Shown here piece by piece: positions 19,687 through 28,681 of a DNA stretch of 64,000 nucleotides (the first letter of the stretch is position 1; each line of letters begins with the position of its first letter). A program made the position numbers and the translations under genes. The stretch lies in assembly GCF_036699995.1 (NCBI RefSeq), contig NZ_CP144906.1, positions 12,501 to 76,500 of the forward strand, read 5' to 3'. Source of the stretch: Clostridium beijerinckii. Lineage in GTDB: Bacteria; Bacillota; Clostridia; Clostridiales; Clostridiaceae. The notes beneath the pieces were generated by a model. The model searched no databases, was not told the DNA's origin, and saw only the letters and a list, made by a program, of their open reading frames with translations.

Positions 19687-21282
19687 TTATTTATTAGAAT
19701 TAGAAAATTCTAAGTATTCATCAAATGTCATAGTTCTATCAACTATAGAACCATCATCTTTAATATCTATGATTCTATTTGCTATAGTTTGAACGAACTG
19801 ATGGTCATGAGAAGCAAATAATATGTTACTGTTATAATCTTTCAAACCATTATTTACAGCTGTAATTGATTCAAGGTCAAGGTGATTCGTAGGTTGATCT
19901 AACATTAATACATTAGCATTAGAAAGCATCATTTTAGACAACATACATCTAACCTTTTCTCCTCCTGATAATACATTGGCTTCTTTTAATGCTTCCTCAC
20001 CAGAGAATAACATTCTGCCTAGGAATCCTCTGATATAGCTTTCAGATTTTTCCTCTGAATATTGTCTAAGCCAATCTACTAAAGAAAGATTGCAATCGTC
20101 AAAGTATTTTGAGTTATCAGCTGGGAAGTATGCATTAGTTATAGTTATTCCCCATTTATATTCACCGCTATCTGGTTCCATTTCTCCAGATAATATTTTG
20201 AATAATGTAGTTACAGCTATTTCATTACCAATAAGAGCAATTTTATCACCTTTATTAACTATGAAATTCACGTTATCTAATACTTTAACACCATCTACTG
20301 TTTTTGATAAATCTTTAACCATTAATATATCATTACCAACTTCTCGTTCAGGTTTAAATCCTACAAATGGATATTTTCTACTTGATGGTTGAATATCATC
20401 TAAAGTAATTTTATCCAAAAGTTTTTTACGAGAAGTAGCCTGCTTAGATTTAGAAGCATTAGCACTAAATCTTGCAATAAAGTCCTGTAATTCCTTAATC
20501 TTTTCTTCCTTTTTCTTGTTTTGATCTTTTGACATTTGAAGAGCCAATTGACTTGATTCATACCAGAAGTCATAGTTACCTACATAAATTTTTATCTTTC
20601 CAAAGTCAACGTCAGCCATTTGAGTACAAACTGAATTTAAGAAGTGTCTATCATGCGATACAACTATAACAGTTCCATCAAAGTTACCTAAAAAGTCTTC
20701 TAACCAGTTTACAGCCTTTAAATCAAGACCGTTAGTAGGTTCGTCTAGAATTAGTATTCCAGGGTTACCAAATAATGCTTGAGCTAAAAGAACTTTAATT
20801 TTTTCTCCACCAGTCAATTCTGATACATTTTTAAAGTGAAGATCAGTTCCTATACCTAGTCCTTGTAAAAGCGAAGATGCTTCAGATTCTGCTTCCCAAC
20901 CATTAAGTTCAGCAAATTCACCTTCTAATTCAGATGCTTTAATTCCATCTTCATCAGAAAAGTCAGGTTTAGCATAAATTTCATCTTTTTCCTTCATTAT
21001 TTGGTATAGTCTTTCATTTCCCATTATTACGGTTTCTAGTACTTGAAAATTATCATACTTATAATGATCTTGCTTCAAGACAGACATTCTTGTGTTAGGA
21101 GCAATTATAACTTCACCAGTATTAGGTTCTACCTCACCTGATAATATTTTTAAGAATGTACTCTTTCCAGCCCCATTAGCACCAATAACTCCATAACAAT
21201 TTCCTGGAGTGAATTTAAGGTTGACATCTTCAAAAAGCTTACGTCCACCAAATCTCAAACTAACATTTGATACGTTTATCAA
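19687..21282 (-). CDS. ABC-F family ATPase (YkpA/YbiT-like ribosome-associated type)
   Basis: A 531-residue protein with two ATPase domains and no membrane segments. Domain 1 has Walker A GANGAGKST, signature LTGGEKIKVLLAQAL and Walker B ILILDEPTNGLD. Domain 2 has signature LSGGEKVRCMLSKMML and LDQPTNHLD, with an unusual Walker A region (LIGNEIAVTTLFK) that departs from the normal GxxGxGKST. ABC-F proteins act on translating ribosomes. The start is TTG with GAGGTAG about eight bases upstream. A large inverted repeat fills its leader (21305-21399). Confidence 0.92.
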   Translation of the reverse strand: MINVSNVSLRFGGRKLFEDVNLKFTPGNCYGVIGANGAGKSTFLKILSGEVEPNTGEVIIAPNTRMSVLKQDHYKYDNFQVLETVIMGNERLYQIMKEKDEIYAKPDFSDEDGIKASELEGEFAELNGWEAESEASSLLQGLGIGTDLHFKNVSELTGGEKIKVLLAQALFGNPGILILDEPTNGLDLKAVNWLEDFLGNFDGTVIVVSHDRHFLNSVCTQMADVDFGKIKIYVGNYDFWYESSQLALQMSKDQNKKKEEKIKELQDFIARFSANASKSKQATSRKKLLDKITLDDIQPSSRKYPFVGFKPEREVGNDILMVKDLSKTVDGVKVLDNVNFIVNKGDKIALIGNEIAVTTLFKILSGEMEPDSGEYKWGITITNAYFPADNSKYFDDCNLSLVDWLRQYSEEKSESYIRGFLGRMLFSGEEALKEANVLSGGEKVRCMLSKMMLSNANVLMLDQPTNHLDLESITAVNNGLKDYNSNILFASHDHQFVQTIANRIIDIKDDGSIVDRTMTFDEYLEFSNSNK

Positions 21283-21304
21283 TATATTTCTACCTCATTT
21301 CTTC

Positions 21305-21399
21305 TTAATTGTAATAATGCACAATTAGGGAAAAAATCCTTTCTATCGTTAAAATATGTTATCATAAATTAATTTGGAATTTCATCCTTAATTGTGCAT
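21305..21399 (-). promoter_or_regulatory. Structured leader upstream of the ABC-F gene
   Basis: In the minus-strand transcript, arm A (21399-21385, ATGCACAATTAAGGA) can pair at 14 of 15 positions with arm B (21331-21317, TCCCTAATTGTGCAT) across a 53-base loop. Arm B can instead pair with arm C (TACAATTA, about 21312-21305) just downstream, close to the ribosome binding site. Two exclusive pairings suggest an attenuator or translation switch. No known RNA family was recognised. Confidence 0.5.
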
Positions 21400-21514
21400 C
21401 GTATAAATAGTTTAACTACATGTTGCTTATTATATCATATAATTAATGATTTTTGCATTTTTAAGTATTTCTATAATTTTAAATTTTTGTATTATTAATT
21501 AATTAAAATTAATG

Positions 21515-22108
21515 TTATTTATAATTTTTGGTACTCCCAAAGCATTCATCTATTATTTTTTCACTCATACGTCTATAAAGATTACTCATGCTAACATATG
21601 CGCATATAAGCAGAAGTTTTTCTTCATAGTCTCCTAAAGAATTATCTTCATTACTTATTAGATTTGTAATATTATCATAAATTTTAGTCGAGGAAGATTT
21701 TAAATCATCTAAGTTTGAATCATATATATCAAGAAAGGATTGGTATATATCATGTAATGGATATTCTTCTTCTTTTTCAAAAGCATCAATTATGGGGCTC
21801 AAGATAGTTTTTATATCTGTAAGGGACAGTGCACCTTTTAAATTGTAAATTAACCCCATTAAAATAAGATGATTTTTAGTATACTTCTTATTTTTAATTT
21901 TCATTAAAAGATTACCTTTAGCGTAGTTATTAATCATAGTTTTAGTAAGAACTTTGTCATCATCATTTCTTTTAGTGTAGCTTAATTTACTTTCAAATAG
22001 CTGCATTACTTGATCCATATATAAATCAATTTCAGGAAAATCATTTAAGTTAATGTTATTAGATGATTTTTGTGAATTTATATATGTATCAATATTAAAG
22101 TCATTCAT
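21515..22108 (-). CDS. DUF1836 domain protein
   Basis: A 197-residue soluble protein. The DUF1836 pattern is visible: FPEIDLYMDQVMQLFE near residue 25, the HTH-like stretch KVLTKTMINNYAKGNLL, and YTKNHLILMGLIYNLKGALSL. Members are likely DNA-binding or adaptor proteins, but no function is established. AGGAGTG precedes the ATG. It is a single gene upstream of the ABC-F gene, separated from it by the structured leader. Confidence 0.8.
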   Translation of the reverse strand: MNDFNIDTYINSQKSSNNINLNDFPEIDLYMDQVMQLFESKLSYTKRNDDDKVLTKTMINNYAKGNLLMKIKNKKYTKNHLILMGLIYNLKGALSLTDIKTILSPIIDAFEKEEEYPLHDIYQSFLDIYDSNLDDLKSSSTKIYDNITNLISNEDNSLGDYEEKLLLICAYVSMSNLYRRMSEKIIDECFGSTKNYK

Positions 22109-22328
22109 ATAATTTCACTCCTCACATAGCAATAGAAACTATGTCATTATTATAATTTTAATATTATCGAAAAGAAGTAGATAATTCAAGCATTTATGGG
22201 TAAAATACTATTTAATAATATAAAATAAACAAAAATAGGGTTGCAATATGAAAAAATATATGAAATAATTCTAATATAGCAACACATAGTTATTAAAACT
22301 ACGTGGGAATAAATGGGAGGGTAAAAGA

Positions 22329-22976
22329 ATGGAGAAATATTTAAGAGAACCTATCAATGGATTAACTCATTTTATTGGAGCAGTTCTATCATTATTTGCA
22401 TTAATAGCAATGTTAGTAAAGGTATATACAAGGGGAAGTTCTACAATAACATTTGTATCAGTTTTATTTTTCGGGATAAGTATGATTTTATTATATAGCG
22501 CATCAGCAACATATCACTCAGTAATAGCAAATGATAAAGTAATAAAAATTCTAAAACGGTTAGATCATTCTATGATATTTATCTTAATAGCAGGATCATA
22601 TGCACCATTTTGTCTAGTGGCGTTAAATGGAAAGGTAGGAATAAATCTATTTCTAGCAGTAACAATATGTGCAGTAATTGGAATTGCATTTAAATTATGT
22701 TGGGTAACTTGTCCTAGATGGCTAAGCAGTAGCATGTATATAGGAATTGGGTGGTTTGCAATATTTGCTATATATCCAATGTCTCAAGTTTTATCTTCAG
22801 TAGGATTATTATGGTTAGTTCTTGGAGGGATAATGTATACAATAGGTGGGATAATATACGCATTAAAATCAGATAAAATAAAAGTATGGTTATTTGGAAG
22901 ACATGAAATATTTCATATATTTATTATGTTGGGAACTCTTTGTCATTTTATTTGTGTATTTGTATATATAATTTAA
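22329..22976 (+). CDS. TrhA/hemolysin III family membrane protein (PAQR superfamily)
   Basis: A 215-residue protein with seven predicted membrane segments. The family motifs are EPINGLTHFIGA near the N-terminus, SATYHSV, LKRLDHSMIFILIAGSYAPF and GRHEIFHIF near the C-terminus; the histidines and aspartate form the metal site of PAQR proteins. Despite the hemolysin III name, the family is linked to membrane homeostasis rather than proven lysis. GGGAGG precedes the ATG. It is monocistronic, with a strong terminator downstream. Confidence 0.9.
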   Translation: MEKYLREPINGLTHFIGAVLSLFALIAMLVKVYTRGSSTITFVSVLFFGISMILLYSASATYHSVIANDKVIKILKRLDHSMIFILIAGSYAPFCLVALNGKVGINLFLAVTICAVIGIAFKLCWVTCPRWLSSSMYIGIGWFAIFAIYPMSQVLSSVGLLWLVLGGIMYTIGGIIYALKSDKIKVWLFGRHEIFHIFIMLGTLCHFICVFVYII

Positions 22977-23017
22977 ATCAGAATTTTAAGTTGCATTAAT
23001 CTAGTAGATTATATAGG

Positions 23018-23072
23018 GGATAAAAGAAATACTTATTTTAATAAATTTAGTATTTCTTTTATCCTTATTTTT
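23018..23072 (+). terminator. Terminator after the TrhA gene
   Basis: A perfect 16-base-pair inverted repeat (GGATAAAAGAAATACT, 23018-23033, with 23049-23064) followed by TTATTTTTAT. Confidence 0.88.
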
Positions 23073-23201
23073 ATAAAAACATAATTATATTTATATAGAA
23101 CTAGATGTTTTATTATAAAACAGCTTTTAAAACTTGATAAGATATATTAGGTATAGTAAGATAAATTATAAAGAATAAATAGACTTTAAGGGGATGGAAA
23201 A

Positions 23202-24005
23202 ATGGGCTTTCGTCAAAGGTTAAAAGATGCTAGTAGAATAGTAGTAAAGGTTGGATCATCAACATTAACTTATGATAATGGAAATATTAATTTAAGTAGA
23301 ATTGAAAAGCTAACGCGTGTATTATCTGATGTAGTTAATTCAGGTAAGCAGGTTACGCTTGTTACATCAGGTGCAGTTGCTGTTGGTGTTAATAAATTAA
23401 AATTGAAAGAAAAGCCCGAAAGCATAAGAGAAAAGCAAGCAGTAGCAGCAGTTGGACAATGCGAACTAATGCATATATATAGTAAATTTTTTGGAGAATA
23501 TAGCCATGTGGTTGGGCAAGTGTTACTCACAAGAGATGTAGTAGAAGATGATCATATTAGGGAAAATGTATGCAATACATTTGAAACTTTATTAGATAAT
23601 AAGATAATTCCTATAGTAAATGAGAATGATACAGTTTCAATAGATGAAATTGAGAATATAGTTAGATTTGGTGATAATGATAATTTATCGGCAATAGTTG
23701 CATCATTAATTAACGCAGATTTGTTAATAATTTTATCTGATATAGATGGGTTCTATGATTCAGACCCAAGGAATAATGAGAGTGCAAAATTACTAAATGA
23801 AGTTAGAGAAATAACTCCTGAGTTAGAAGAGTGCGCTGGAGGTGCAGGATCAAATCTAGGAACTGGTGGAATGATCACAAAACTATCAGCAGCTAAAACA
23901 TCTACAAAAGCAGGTGTAGATATGATTTTAGCGAATGGAAGTGAACCAGATATAATAATAGATATTTTGAATGGTGAAGAAATAGGAACTTTATTTGTAT
24001 CATAG
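23202..24005 (+). CDS. proB: Glutamate 5-kinase
   Basis: 267 residues. It phosphorylates glutamate with ATP in the first step of proline synthesis. It is an amino-acid kinase fold: VVKVGSSTLT at the N-terminus, LVTSGAVAVG, PIVNENDTVS, FGDNDNLSA and GTGGMITKLSAA. The C-terminal PUA domain of the E. coli enzyme is absent, as in many clostridia. AAGGGGATGG precedes the ATG. proA follows after 25 bases in the same operon. No T-box or other proline-sensing leader is visible upstream. Confidence 0.96.
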   Translation: MGFRQRLKDASRIVVKVGSSTLTYDNGNINLSRIEKLTRVLSDVVNSGKQVTLVTSGAVAVGVNKLKLKEKPESIREKQAVAAVGQCELMHIYSKFFGEYSHVVGQVLLTRDVVEDDHIRENVCNTFETLLDNKIIPIVNENDTVSIDEIENIVRFGDNDNLSAIVASLINADLLIILSDIDGFYDSDPRNNESAKLLNEVREITPELEECAGGAGSNLGTGGMITKLSAAKTSTKAGVDMILANGSEPDIIIDILNGEEIGTLFVS

Positions 24006-24030
24006 ATAAAATCAGAAATGGGGGCTAAAA

Positions 24031-25275
24031 ATGAGTGAGTTAATAATTAAAGGACAAAATGCTAAGAATGCTTCTTATGATCTTGGTATTGCATCAACAA
24101 AGCAAAAAGATGATGCACTTATGATTATGGCAGAAGAGTTGATAAAGGCAAAAGGAGATATAATATCAGCTAATAAGATAGATTTGGATGCGGCAGTATT
24201 GAAAGGTACTTCAAAAGCTATGCTAGATAGATTAGCACTTACAGATGAAAGAATAGAAGGTATGGCAGCAGGGCTTAAAGATGTTATAAAACTTCAAGAT
24301 CCAATAGGTGAAGTAATATCTATGTGGCAAAGACCTAATGGATTACAAATAGGTCAGAAGAGAGTACCGTTAGGAGTTATTGGAATAATTTATGAAGCAA
24401 GGCCTAATGTAACTTGCGATGCAGCAGGACTTTGTATAAAGACTGGAAATGCTGTTATTCTAAGAGGCGGAAGTGAAGCTATTAATTCTAATAAAGCTAT
24501 AGTTAAGGCATTAACAAAAGGAATTGAAAGATCTGGTTTGCCTAAGGCTTCAGTACAGCTAGTAGAAGATACAAGTAGAGAAGTCGCAACTGAAATGATG
24601 AGATTAAATGAGTTTATAGATGTTCTTATTCCAAGAGGTGGAGCAGGATTAATTCAAGCTGTTCTTAAAAATGCTACTGTTCCAGTTATAGAAACAGGAA
24701 CAGGTAATTGTCATATATATGTAGATAAAGACTGCGATTTTGAAATGGCAAAAAACATTGTTGTTAATGCAAAAGCATCAAGACCTTCTGTTTGTAATGC
24801 AGCTGAAAAGTTACTTGTAAATGAAAAGATAGTGGATGACTTTTTGCCGATAGTAGTTAAGGCCTTAAGAGAAAATGGTGTTGCTGTTAAAGGTGATGAA
24901 GTATCACAATCTGTAATTAACGACATTGAGAAAGCCGCTGAAGAGGATTGGGGAAAAGAATATTTAGATTATATAATTGCCGTAAAAGTGGTTAAAGATG
25001 TAGATGAAGCAATTTCTCATATAAATAAATATGGAACAGGGCATTCGGAAGCAATTATTACAGAGAGTTATAAAAACTCACAAAAGTTTTTACAAAGAGT
25101 TGATGCAGCAGCTGTATATGTTAACGCATCAACAAGATTTACAGATGGTTCAGAGTTTGGTTTTGGTGCTGAAATAGGAATAAGCACTCAAAAGTTACAT
25201 GCTAGAGGTCCAATGGGACTTAAAGAATTAACAACAATTAAATATATTATTTATGGAAATGGCCAAATAAGATAA
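24031..25275 (+). CDS. proA: Gamma-glutamyl phosphate reductase
   Basis: 414 residues. It reduces glutamyl-5-phosphate with NADPH to glutamate semialdehyde, the second proline step. It is an aldehyde dehydrogenase fold; the region around the catalytic cysteine is [16 protein letters not shown], and [21 protein letters not shown] and [20 protein letters not shown] are diagnostic. GGGGG lies before the ATG. It is the second gene of proBA; proC is not in the window. Confidence 0.97.
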   Translation: MSELIIKGQNAKNASYDLGIASTKQKDDALMIMAEELIKAKGDIISANKIDLDAAVLKGTSKAMLDRLALTDERIEGMAAGLKDVIKLQDPIGEVISMWQRPNGLQIGQKRVPLGVIGIIYEARPNVTCDAAGLCIKTGNAVILRGGSEAINSNKAIVKALTKGIERSGLPKASVQLVEDTSREVATEMMRLNEFIDVLIPRGGAGLIQAVLKNATVPVIETGTGNCHIYVDKDCDFEMAKNIVVNAKASRPSVCNAAEKLLVNEKIVDDFLPIVVKALRENGVAVKGDEVSQSVINDIEKAAEEDWGKEYLDYIIAVKVVKDVDEAISHINKYGTGHSEAIITESYKNSQKFLQRVDAAAVYVNASTRFTDGSEFGFGAEIGISTQKLHARGPMGLKELTTIKYIIYGNGQIR

Positions 25276-25282
25276 TACAGAG

Positions 25283-25319
25283 AATATAAAGAATATTATT
25301 GCATGATATTCTTTATATT
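25283..25319 (+). terminator. Probable terminator of proBA
   Basis: AATATAAAGAATAT (25283-25296) and ATATTCTTTATATT (25306-25319) form a 14-base-pair AT-only-rich stem. The T run is weak. Confidence 0.55.
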
Positions 25320-25539
25320 ATAATAATTAAAGATAATAAATTAATATTTTCATCAATAAATCAACATAATTAAGTATTGCCAAGGAAATAATCTTAAAAT
25401 ATATAAAGTGTGTTGTAATAATATGTAAATGTTTATATGATAAAATAATAATATTAAATAGACTTTATAACTATAAAAAAGTATAGTATAATCCAATGTG
25501 AAAACGTATCAAATGGATCTGAAAAGGGGGATGACAATT

Positions 25540-25899
25540 GTGAAAATAGCATTAATAGCACATGACAAAAAGAAGGAAGATATTATTGAATTTTCAAAGA
25601 AGTATAAGGATGTACTAGCTAAATATGAGCTAGTTGCTACAGGAACAACTGGAACGAAGATATCAGAAGCAACAGGTCTTGAAGTTAAGAGATATTTATC
25701 TGGTCCATATGGAGGAGATCAACAATTAGGTGGTCGTATTGCAGAGGGAAAGATTGATCTAGTAATATTTTTTACAGATCCATTGACAGCGCAACCTCAT
25801 GAACCAGATGTATCAGCATTGCTTAGAGTTTGTAATGTACATAATGTAGCTGTTGTTACTAATATAAAAACAGCAGAACTTATAATTAAACAATTTTAA
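25540..25899 (+). CDS. mgsA: Methylglyoxal synthase
   Basis: 119 residues. It converts dihydroxyacetone phosphate to methylglyoxal and phosphate, a bypass of lower glycolysis. Motifs are [19 protein letters not shown] (phosphate site), [17 protein letters not shown] with the catalytic Asp, and [15 protein letters not shown]. The frame is open to GTG 25498, but AAGGGGG lies nine bases before GTG 25540, where homologues start (MKIALIAHD), so that start is used. Monocistronic. Confidence 0.95.
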   Translation: MKIALIAHDKKKEDIIEFSKKYKDVLAKYELVATGTTGTKISEATGLEVKRYLSGPYGGDQQLGGRIAEGKIDLVIFFTDPLTAQPHEPDVSALLRVCNVHNVAVVTNIKTAELIIKQF

Positions 25900-25940
25900 A
25901 TTATGGACAAACTAGTTAAAATCATATATACAAAAAAAAC

Positions 25941-25974
25941 AAAATGTACTTATCAAATGATAAGTACATTTTTA
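25941..25974 (+). terminator. Terminator of mgsA
   Basis: A perfect 14-base-pair stem AAAATGTACTTATC / GATAAGTACATTTT with an AAAT loop and a T run. Confidence 0.88.
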
Positions 25975-26195
25975 GAAAAAGTAGTGTTAAATTTGAGATA
26001 GGTCAATTCAGAATTAACTGTAACTGCCTAAATTTTCTGAATATTTTATTATTTATATGATAACATAAATTATATAAATTTGCAATTAGCAATCATTTGT
26101 GTATAAATGGAGTATGAACATGATTATAATTCTAAGGTAATAGCAAGGAAATATAGCTTGTAAACTAATAGAATATCTTAGAAGGAAGGATTATA

Positions 26196-26975
26196 ATGAC
26201 TGATTTAAACAGATACACATTAATAACTGGTGGTAGTGACGGAATTGGATTTGAGTTAGCAAAGATCTATGCTAAAAATAAAGATAATTTAATTATTATA
26301 GCAAAAGACGAAATTAAGCTAAGGAATGCTAAAAGTAGGCTTGAAGATGACTATGGAGTAATTGTAGAAATAATTCAATGTGACCTATCTGTGGATAAAG
26401 GTTATAAAAAGATAATAGAAGTTGTGGAAGAAAAGAATTTAATTGTGGATAATTTAATAAATAATGCAGGCATAGGCTGCTTTGGTTTTTTTCATGATTT
26501 AGAAGAGGGACTTGAAGAAAAGATAATAAATATAAATATTACAGCATTGACTATGCTTACAAAATACTTTTCTAAAAAGATGGTTGAGAGAAGACATGGA
26601 GGCATCTTAAATGTGGCATCAACAGCAGCATTTATTGGTGGTCCTAAAATGTCTATATATTATTCAAGCAAGGCATATGTTTTATCATTAACAGAAGCAA
26701 TTCATGATGAGTTGAAAGATTTGGGAATCAGGGTAAGTTGCCTTTGCCCTGGGCCTGTAAGGACATCATTTCAAGAGAAGGCTGGTATAAAAAAATCACA
26801 AAGATCTAAAAGATATTTAATGAATGCTAGTGATATAGCAAAATGTGCTTACAGAGAATTTTCAATGGGCAAGACAATAATTATTCCAGGATATAAAAAT
26901 AAGTTGTTGATTTTAGGAAATAAATTAATCCCTAGAGCGTTAGGAAGAAGAATTATATTAAAGAATAATAGTTAG
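26196..26975 (+). CDS. Short-chain dehydrogenase/reductase
   Basis: 259 residues. Classical SDR: cofactor motif TGGSDGIG (residues 11-18), NNAGIG, catalytic Ser in NVASTAAF, YYSSK as the YxxxK motif and the PG motif LCPGPVRTSF. The size and the C-terminal part resemble the DltE/YqjQ group of uncharacterised SDRs; the substrate is unknown. GAAGGAAGG precedes the ATG. A possible promoter TTGCAA-N16-TATAAA lies at 26080-26107. The last codons overlap the downstream terminator stem. Confidence 0.87.
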   Translation: MTDLNRYTLITGGSDGIGFELAKIYAKNKDNLIIIAKDEIKLRNAKSRLEDDYGVIVEIIQCDLSVDKGYKKIIEVVEEKNLIVDNLINNAGIGCFGFFHDLEEGLEEKIININITALTMLTKYFSKKMVERRHGGILNVASTAAFIGGPKMSIYYSSKAYVLSLTEAIHDELKDLGIRVSCLCPGPVRTSFQEKAGIKKSQRSKRYLMNASDIAKCAYREFSMGKTIIIPGYKNKLLILGNKLIPRALGRRIILKNNS

Positions 26976-27004
26976 TATTTATATTAGCTATTATTCTTTT
27001 TTTT
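26961..27004 (+). terminator. Terminator of the SDR gene, overlapping its 3' end
   Basis: AAGAATAATAG and CTATTATTCTT arms with a long T run. The 5' arm lies within the last codons of the gene. Confidence 0.82.
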
Positions 27005-27326
27005 ATATAAATATGCATGTATTATATCAATTTAAGTATAGAATTATCATAATAAATATTTAGTTACTTAATTAGGATACATATTTTAATTCACATATAA
27101 TTAAGGATTAATCTACAAAAGGAATTATTTGAATTAATGGTATATTTATATCTAAAATAAAAAAAATATATGAATAAAAATTCAAATAAGTGTATTTTTA
27201 TACTTTATATAATCTTATTTTTATGATAAGATTTATATATTGAATAAATTAAAAATAAATAAGCAATAGACAATAAGTAATAAATAAAAATAATTATATT
27301 AAATATTAAACTATCCTTAAATTATC
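27005..27326. other. AT-rich spacer with no recognised content
   Basis: About 320 bases of very AT-rich DNA between the SDR terminator and the carAB promoter. I find no open frame with a ribosome binding site, no strong hairpin and no RNA gene. Confidence 0.5.
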
Positions 27327-27355
27327 TTGACACAGGATTATCTATCAACTAGAAT
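27327..27355 (+). promoter_or_regulatory. Promoter of the carAB leader
   Basis: TTGACA (27327-27332), a 17-base spacer and TAGAAT (27350-27355). The transcript would start near 27362 and give a leader of about 255 bases. Confidence 0.8.
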
Positions 27356-27377
27356 AGTTAGAAAGAGAAATTTTAAA

Positions 27378-27557
27378 AGTTAAGATACACTTTAACTTGG
27401 TCCTGTGAGGCCAAAAAGGGAAGCATAACTATGATATTTGAAAGCTGAATGAAAAATTTCATAGCTTATTTTTTGAATTCAAATATTTGTATGGTATATC
27501 ACAGGATAGTGAAGAGATCAGGTTTTCTGAAATCTCTTTATTATCCTTTTGTTTTAT
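27378..27557 (+). promoter_or_regulatory. PyrR-type attenuator of carAB
   Basis: The PyrR binding loop GGTCCTGTGAGGCC (27399-27412) matches the UCCnGnGAGGC consensus, with flanking CTTTAAC and AAGG elements as in Bacillus pyr leaders. Its TCCTGTGA (27401-27408) is perfectly complementary to TCACAGGA (27499-27506), and ATATTTGAA near 27432 can pair with TTCAAATAT near 27478, making a long antiterminator. TCACAGGA overlaps the 5' arm of an intrinsic terminator (27503-27547, then T-rich). PyrR with UMP bound to the loop would free that arm and stop transcription, so pyrimidines repress carAB. Confidence 0.85.
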
Positions 27558-27617
27558 ATTAAACAAAAATTCATAAGGTGTAGTTTTAGCAAAAATATAT
27601 TTGTAGGAGGCTTAAGT

Positions 27618-28667
27618 ATGAAAGCAAAGCTTATATTAGAAAATGGCATGATTTTTGAAGGAAAAGCTTTTGGATATCTAAAAGAAAGCGTTGGAGAAGT
27701 AGTATTTACAACTGGAATGACAGGTTATCAAGAAGTACTTACTGATCCATCTTATTACGGACAAATAGTAACGATGACTTACCCTTTAATAGGGAATTAT
27801 GGGATAAACCTTGAAGATATGGAGTCTGATTCAATAAAAGTAAGGGGTTTTATTGTTAGAGAAAAATGTAATATGCCAAGTAACTTTAGATGTGAATTAG
27901 AACTTGAAGATTTTTTAAAACAAGGAAAAGTTATTGGATTGGAAGGAATAGATACAAGAGCTTTAACTAAGGTTTTAAGAAATAGTGGTACTATGAGAGG
28001 AATTATCGCACTAGAAGATGTTGACGATGAATATGTGAAAGAAAAAATAGCAGGATTTTCTACTAAGGAAGCTGTAAAGACTGTTACAACAAATAAGTCT
28101 TATGTAGTTGAAGGAACAGGAAAACATATTGCGGTTATGGATTTTGGCATAAAGACTAATATAATAAGAAATTTCAAAAAGAGAGGCTGCAAATTGACTA
28201 TATTCCCAGCAACAGCAACAGCAGAAGATGTTTTAAATGTTAATCCAGATTTAATATTTCTATCTAATGGACCTGGGGACCCAGAAGATTTAGACTTTGC
28301 CATAGAAAATATTAAAAAATTAGTTGGGAAGAAACCAATAACAGGTATTTGCTTAGGGCATCAATTATTGGGATTAGTGTTAGGTGGTAAAACTACTAAA
28401 TTGAAGTTCGGACATAGGGGATGCAATCATCCTGTTAAAGATTTAGAAGCTAATATTGTGCATATAACTTCGCAAAATCATGGGTATGTAGTAGAGAAGT
28501 TACCAGATGACATGGAAGTTACTCACGTTAATATAAATGATGGAACTGTAGAAGGAATGAAACATAAGACTTTACCAATATACTCAGTTCAATTTCATCC
28601 AGAAGCATCAGCGGGTCCAAAAGACAGTGAATATATATTTGATAAGTTCTTAGAATATGCACTATAG
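27618..28667 (+). CDS. carA: Carbamoyl-phosphate synthase small (glutaminase) subunit
   Basis: 349 residues. It releases ammonia from glutamine for carbamoyl phosphate. The N-terminal CPSase_sm domain includes [20 protein letters not shown], and the class I amidotransferase domain has nucleophile Cys245 in [10 protein letters not shown] and the His-Glu pair in [17 protein letters not shown] lies just before ATG 27618, while the frame's earlier start falls inside the attenuator. carB follows after 14 bases. The PyrR leader indicates pyrimidine control (pyrAA-type), with arginine supply depending on the same pair. Confidence 0.97.
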   Translation: MKAKLILENGMIFEGKAFGYLKESVGEVVFTTGMTGYQEVLTDPSYYGQIVTMTYPLIGNYGINLEDMESDSIKVRGFIVREKCNMPSNFRCELELEDFLKQGKVIGLEGIDTRALTKVLRNSGTMRGIIALEDVDDEYVKEKIAGFSTKEAVKTVTTNKSYVVEGTGKHIAVMDFGIKTNIIRNFKKRGCKLTIFPATATAEDVLNVNPDLIFLSNGPGDPEDLDFAIENIKKLVGKKPITGICLGHQLLGLVLGGKTTKLKFGHRGCNHPVKDLEANIVHITSQNHGYVVEKLPDDMEVTHVNINDGTVEGMKHKTLPIYSVQFHPEASAGPKDSEYIFDKFLEYAL

Positions 28668-28681
28668 GAGGTTTTAGTAAA

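Noticed and set aside
27549..27617. Longer N-terminus for CarA
   Set aside because: It would begin in the attenuator terminator; AGGAGG and the conserved start point to ATG 27618.
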